64,000 nt of DNA from CAWGHZ01 sp963775315 (GTDB lineage: Bacteria; Pseudomonadota; Alphaproteobacteria; MPNO01; DASWLB01): contig CAVZIN010000012.1 in the NCBI GenBank assembly GCA_963775315.1, positions 186,001 through 250,000 of the forward strand. Direction: 5' to 3'. Numbering within the stretch: position 1 is the first letter of the stretch; each line of letters starts with the position of its first letter. The position numbers were made by a program, and so were the translations under genes. The notes beneath the pieces were generated by a model that did no database searches, was not told the DNA's origin, and saw only the letters and a list, made by a program, of their open reading frames with translations. This document shows, one piece after another, positions 63,034 through 64,000 of this stretch.

Positions 63034-63890
63034 CCACGCAGATCGAGGCGCGCGCGGCGGCGGCGCCCGGCGCGCATTCCGGCGCGGGGCCGGTCAGGCT
63101 CTCGGTCCGGCGCATGCGGGCGATGGTGCTGCGCTACCTCTACATCCTGCGCTCGTCGCCGCCGCGCCTGATCGAGCTCGCCTACTGGCCGACGATGCAG
63201 ATGCTGATGTGGGGGCTGCTCACCCAGTTCCTGCTGACCAAGTCGAGCTTCTTCGCCAACGCGGCCGGGGTGCTGATCTCGGGCGTTCTGCTATGGGACG
63301 TGATGTTCCGCGGCAATATCGGCATCGCCCTCTCCTTCCTGGAAGAGATGTGGTCGCGCAACCTCGCCCAGCTCTTCGCGTCGCCCCTCCGCGCCTGGGA
63401 ATGGGCGGTGGCGCTGGTCACGATCAGCCTGATCCGCACGCTGATCGGCATCGTGCCGGCGGCGCTGCTCGCCATCCCGATCTACCATTTCTCGGTGTTC
63501 TCGATGGGCTGGGTGCTCGCCGCCTTCTTCGCCAATTTGCTGATCTTCGGCACCGCCGTCGGGCTCGCCGTCTCGGGCATGGTGCTGCGCTACGGCATGG
63601 GCGCCGAAAGCCTCGCCTGGGCGGCGATTTTCCTGATCCAGCCGGTCAGCGGGGTGTACTACCCGATCTCGATCCTGCCGCACTGGCTGCAAATGGCGGC
63701 GTGGATACTGCCGTCGTCGCACGTGTTCGAGGGGATGCGCGCGGTGCTCATCCAGCACACGATCCCCTATGCCCAGCTCTGGACCGCCTTCGCGCTCAAC
63801 GGGTTCTACGTGCTGGCCGCGATCGCGGTCTTCCTCGCCATCTTCCGCGGCGCGCGGCGGCGCGGTGCCTTGCTGCAGATGGGCGAGTGA
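63030..63890 (+). CDS. ABC-2 type transporter permease
   Basis: A 286-residue membrane protein with about six hydrophobic segments, e.g. MQMLMWGLLTQFLL, FFANLLIFGTAVGLAVSGMV and GFYVLAAIAVFLAIFRG. The extracellular PSSHVFEGMR and VSGVYYPISILPHWLQMAAWILPSS are typical of ABC-2 permeases. It overlaps the ATPase gene by four bases and forms the export pore with it. Confidence 0.92.
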   Translation: MTTQIEARAAAAPGAHSGAGPVRLSVRRMRAMVLRYLYILRSSPPRLIELAYWPTMQMLMWGLLTQFLLTKSSFFANAAGVLISGVLLWDVMFRGNIGIALSFLEEMWSRNLAQLFASPLRAWEWAVALVTISLIRTLIGIVPAALLAIPIYHFSVFSMGWVLAAFFANLLIFGTAVGLAVSGMVLRYGMGAESLAWAAIFLIQPVSGVYYPISILPHWLQMAAWILPSSHVFEGMRAVLIQHTIPYAQLWTAFALNGFYVLAAIAVFLAIFRGARRRGALLQMGE

Positions 63891-63975
63891 TTCGCCGGAC
63901 CACACTTTATCCCCTTGCGGCCCCCACTGCGGCCACGCCATCTAAGGTTAACACCCACGGGAAGGGGGAGGGGTC

Positions 63976-64000
63976 ATGCGTGCGAGAATTCCGGCAATCC
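63976..64000 (+). CDS. Start of a gene cut by the window edge
   Basis: An ATG at 63976 preceded by GGGGGAGGGG opens a frame MRARIPAI that runs off the right edge. Only eight codons are visible, so no product can be given. Confidence 0.45.

Overview
The window is a GC-rich chromosomal segment from an alphaproteobacterium. The evidence is the conserved gene order rather than any single marker. It contains leuS-lptE-holA, parB-parA-rsmG-mnmG-mnmE, rho-hemJ-hemH-hemE, and ppsR-maf-aroE-coaE-dnaQ-secB-fxsA-tim44-mltA. hemE and ppsR diverge from a 334-bp non-coding gap, which is the arrangement around the Caulobacter/Rickettsia-type replication origin. Two perfect parS sites lie 11-13 kb away next to parAB, so this is very probably the origin/centromere region. 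Dienelactone-hydrolase-like, CocE-like, 5-oxoprolinase, LutABC and ring-hydroxylating dioxygenase genes suggest a free-living heterotroph. The order or family cannot be fixed from sequence alone.

Layout. 0-6.2 kb: end of a Rieske oxygenase, yggS, a DUF3576 lipoprotein, leuS, lptE (5' end rebuilt by a palindromic repeat) and holA. 6.3-8.3 kb: an AT-richer island holding a small secreted protein and a membrane-anchored unknown gene split by an IS630-family element. 8.3-14.2 kb: the partition and tRNA-modification operon with parS. 14.2-19 kb: a thioredoxin-fold DUF255 protein, an O6-methylguanine methyltransferase relative, a dienelactone hydrolase, a quinone oxidoreductase and two tiny overlapping genes. 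19-23 kb: rho and heme genes. 23.03-23.36 kb: oriC candidate. 23.4-31.1 kb: the conserved right side of the origin, interrupted by an IS5-family element exactly at the secB stop codon.

31-42 kb is an accessory stretch. It has a frameshifted esterase-like-phytase gene, a lutABC lactate-utilisation operon, an Smr gene, a frameshifted TauE/SafE permease, a pentapeptide-repeat protein, a flavin monooxygenase of the acyl-CoA-dehydrogenase fold, a POT peptide transporter, CsbD and a frameshifted two-domain unknown protein. 42-47 kb: two tandem paralogous CocE/NonD hydrolases, a glycine-zipper lipoprotein and an amidohydrolase with a histone-H1-like basic tail. 47-53 kb: rpsU, def, COQ9, purE, a GGDEF-PAS-nitronate monooxygenase-PilZ run (c-di-GMP related) and a polysaccharide deacetylase. 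53-64 kb: a fused 5-oxoprolinase, an LLM flavoprotein, then DUF481, mlaC, a Sel1 protein, mlaA and an ABC-2 transporter, mostly cell-envelope functions.

The points most worth following are the origin with its DnaA-box and GANTC content, the in-frame repeat that now encodes the N-terminus of LptE, the exactly reconstructable IS630 insertion, the basic-tailed amidohydrolase, and a cluster of four homopolymer frameshifts between 31 and 42 kb. No tRNA, rRNA or CRISPR array was seen. I found no convincing undescribed multi-gene defence or biosynthetic system.
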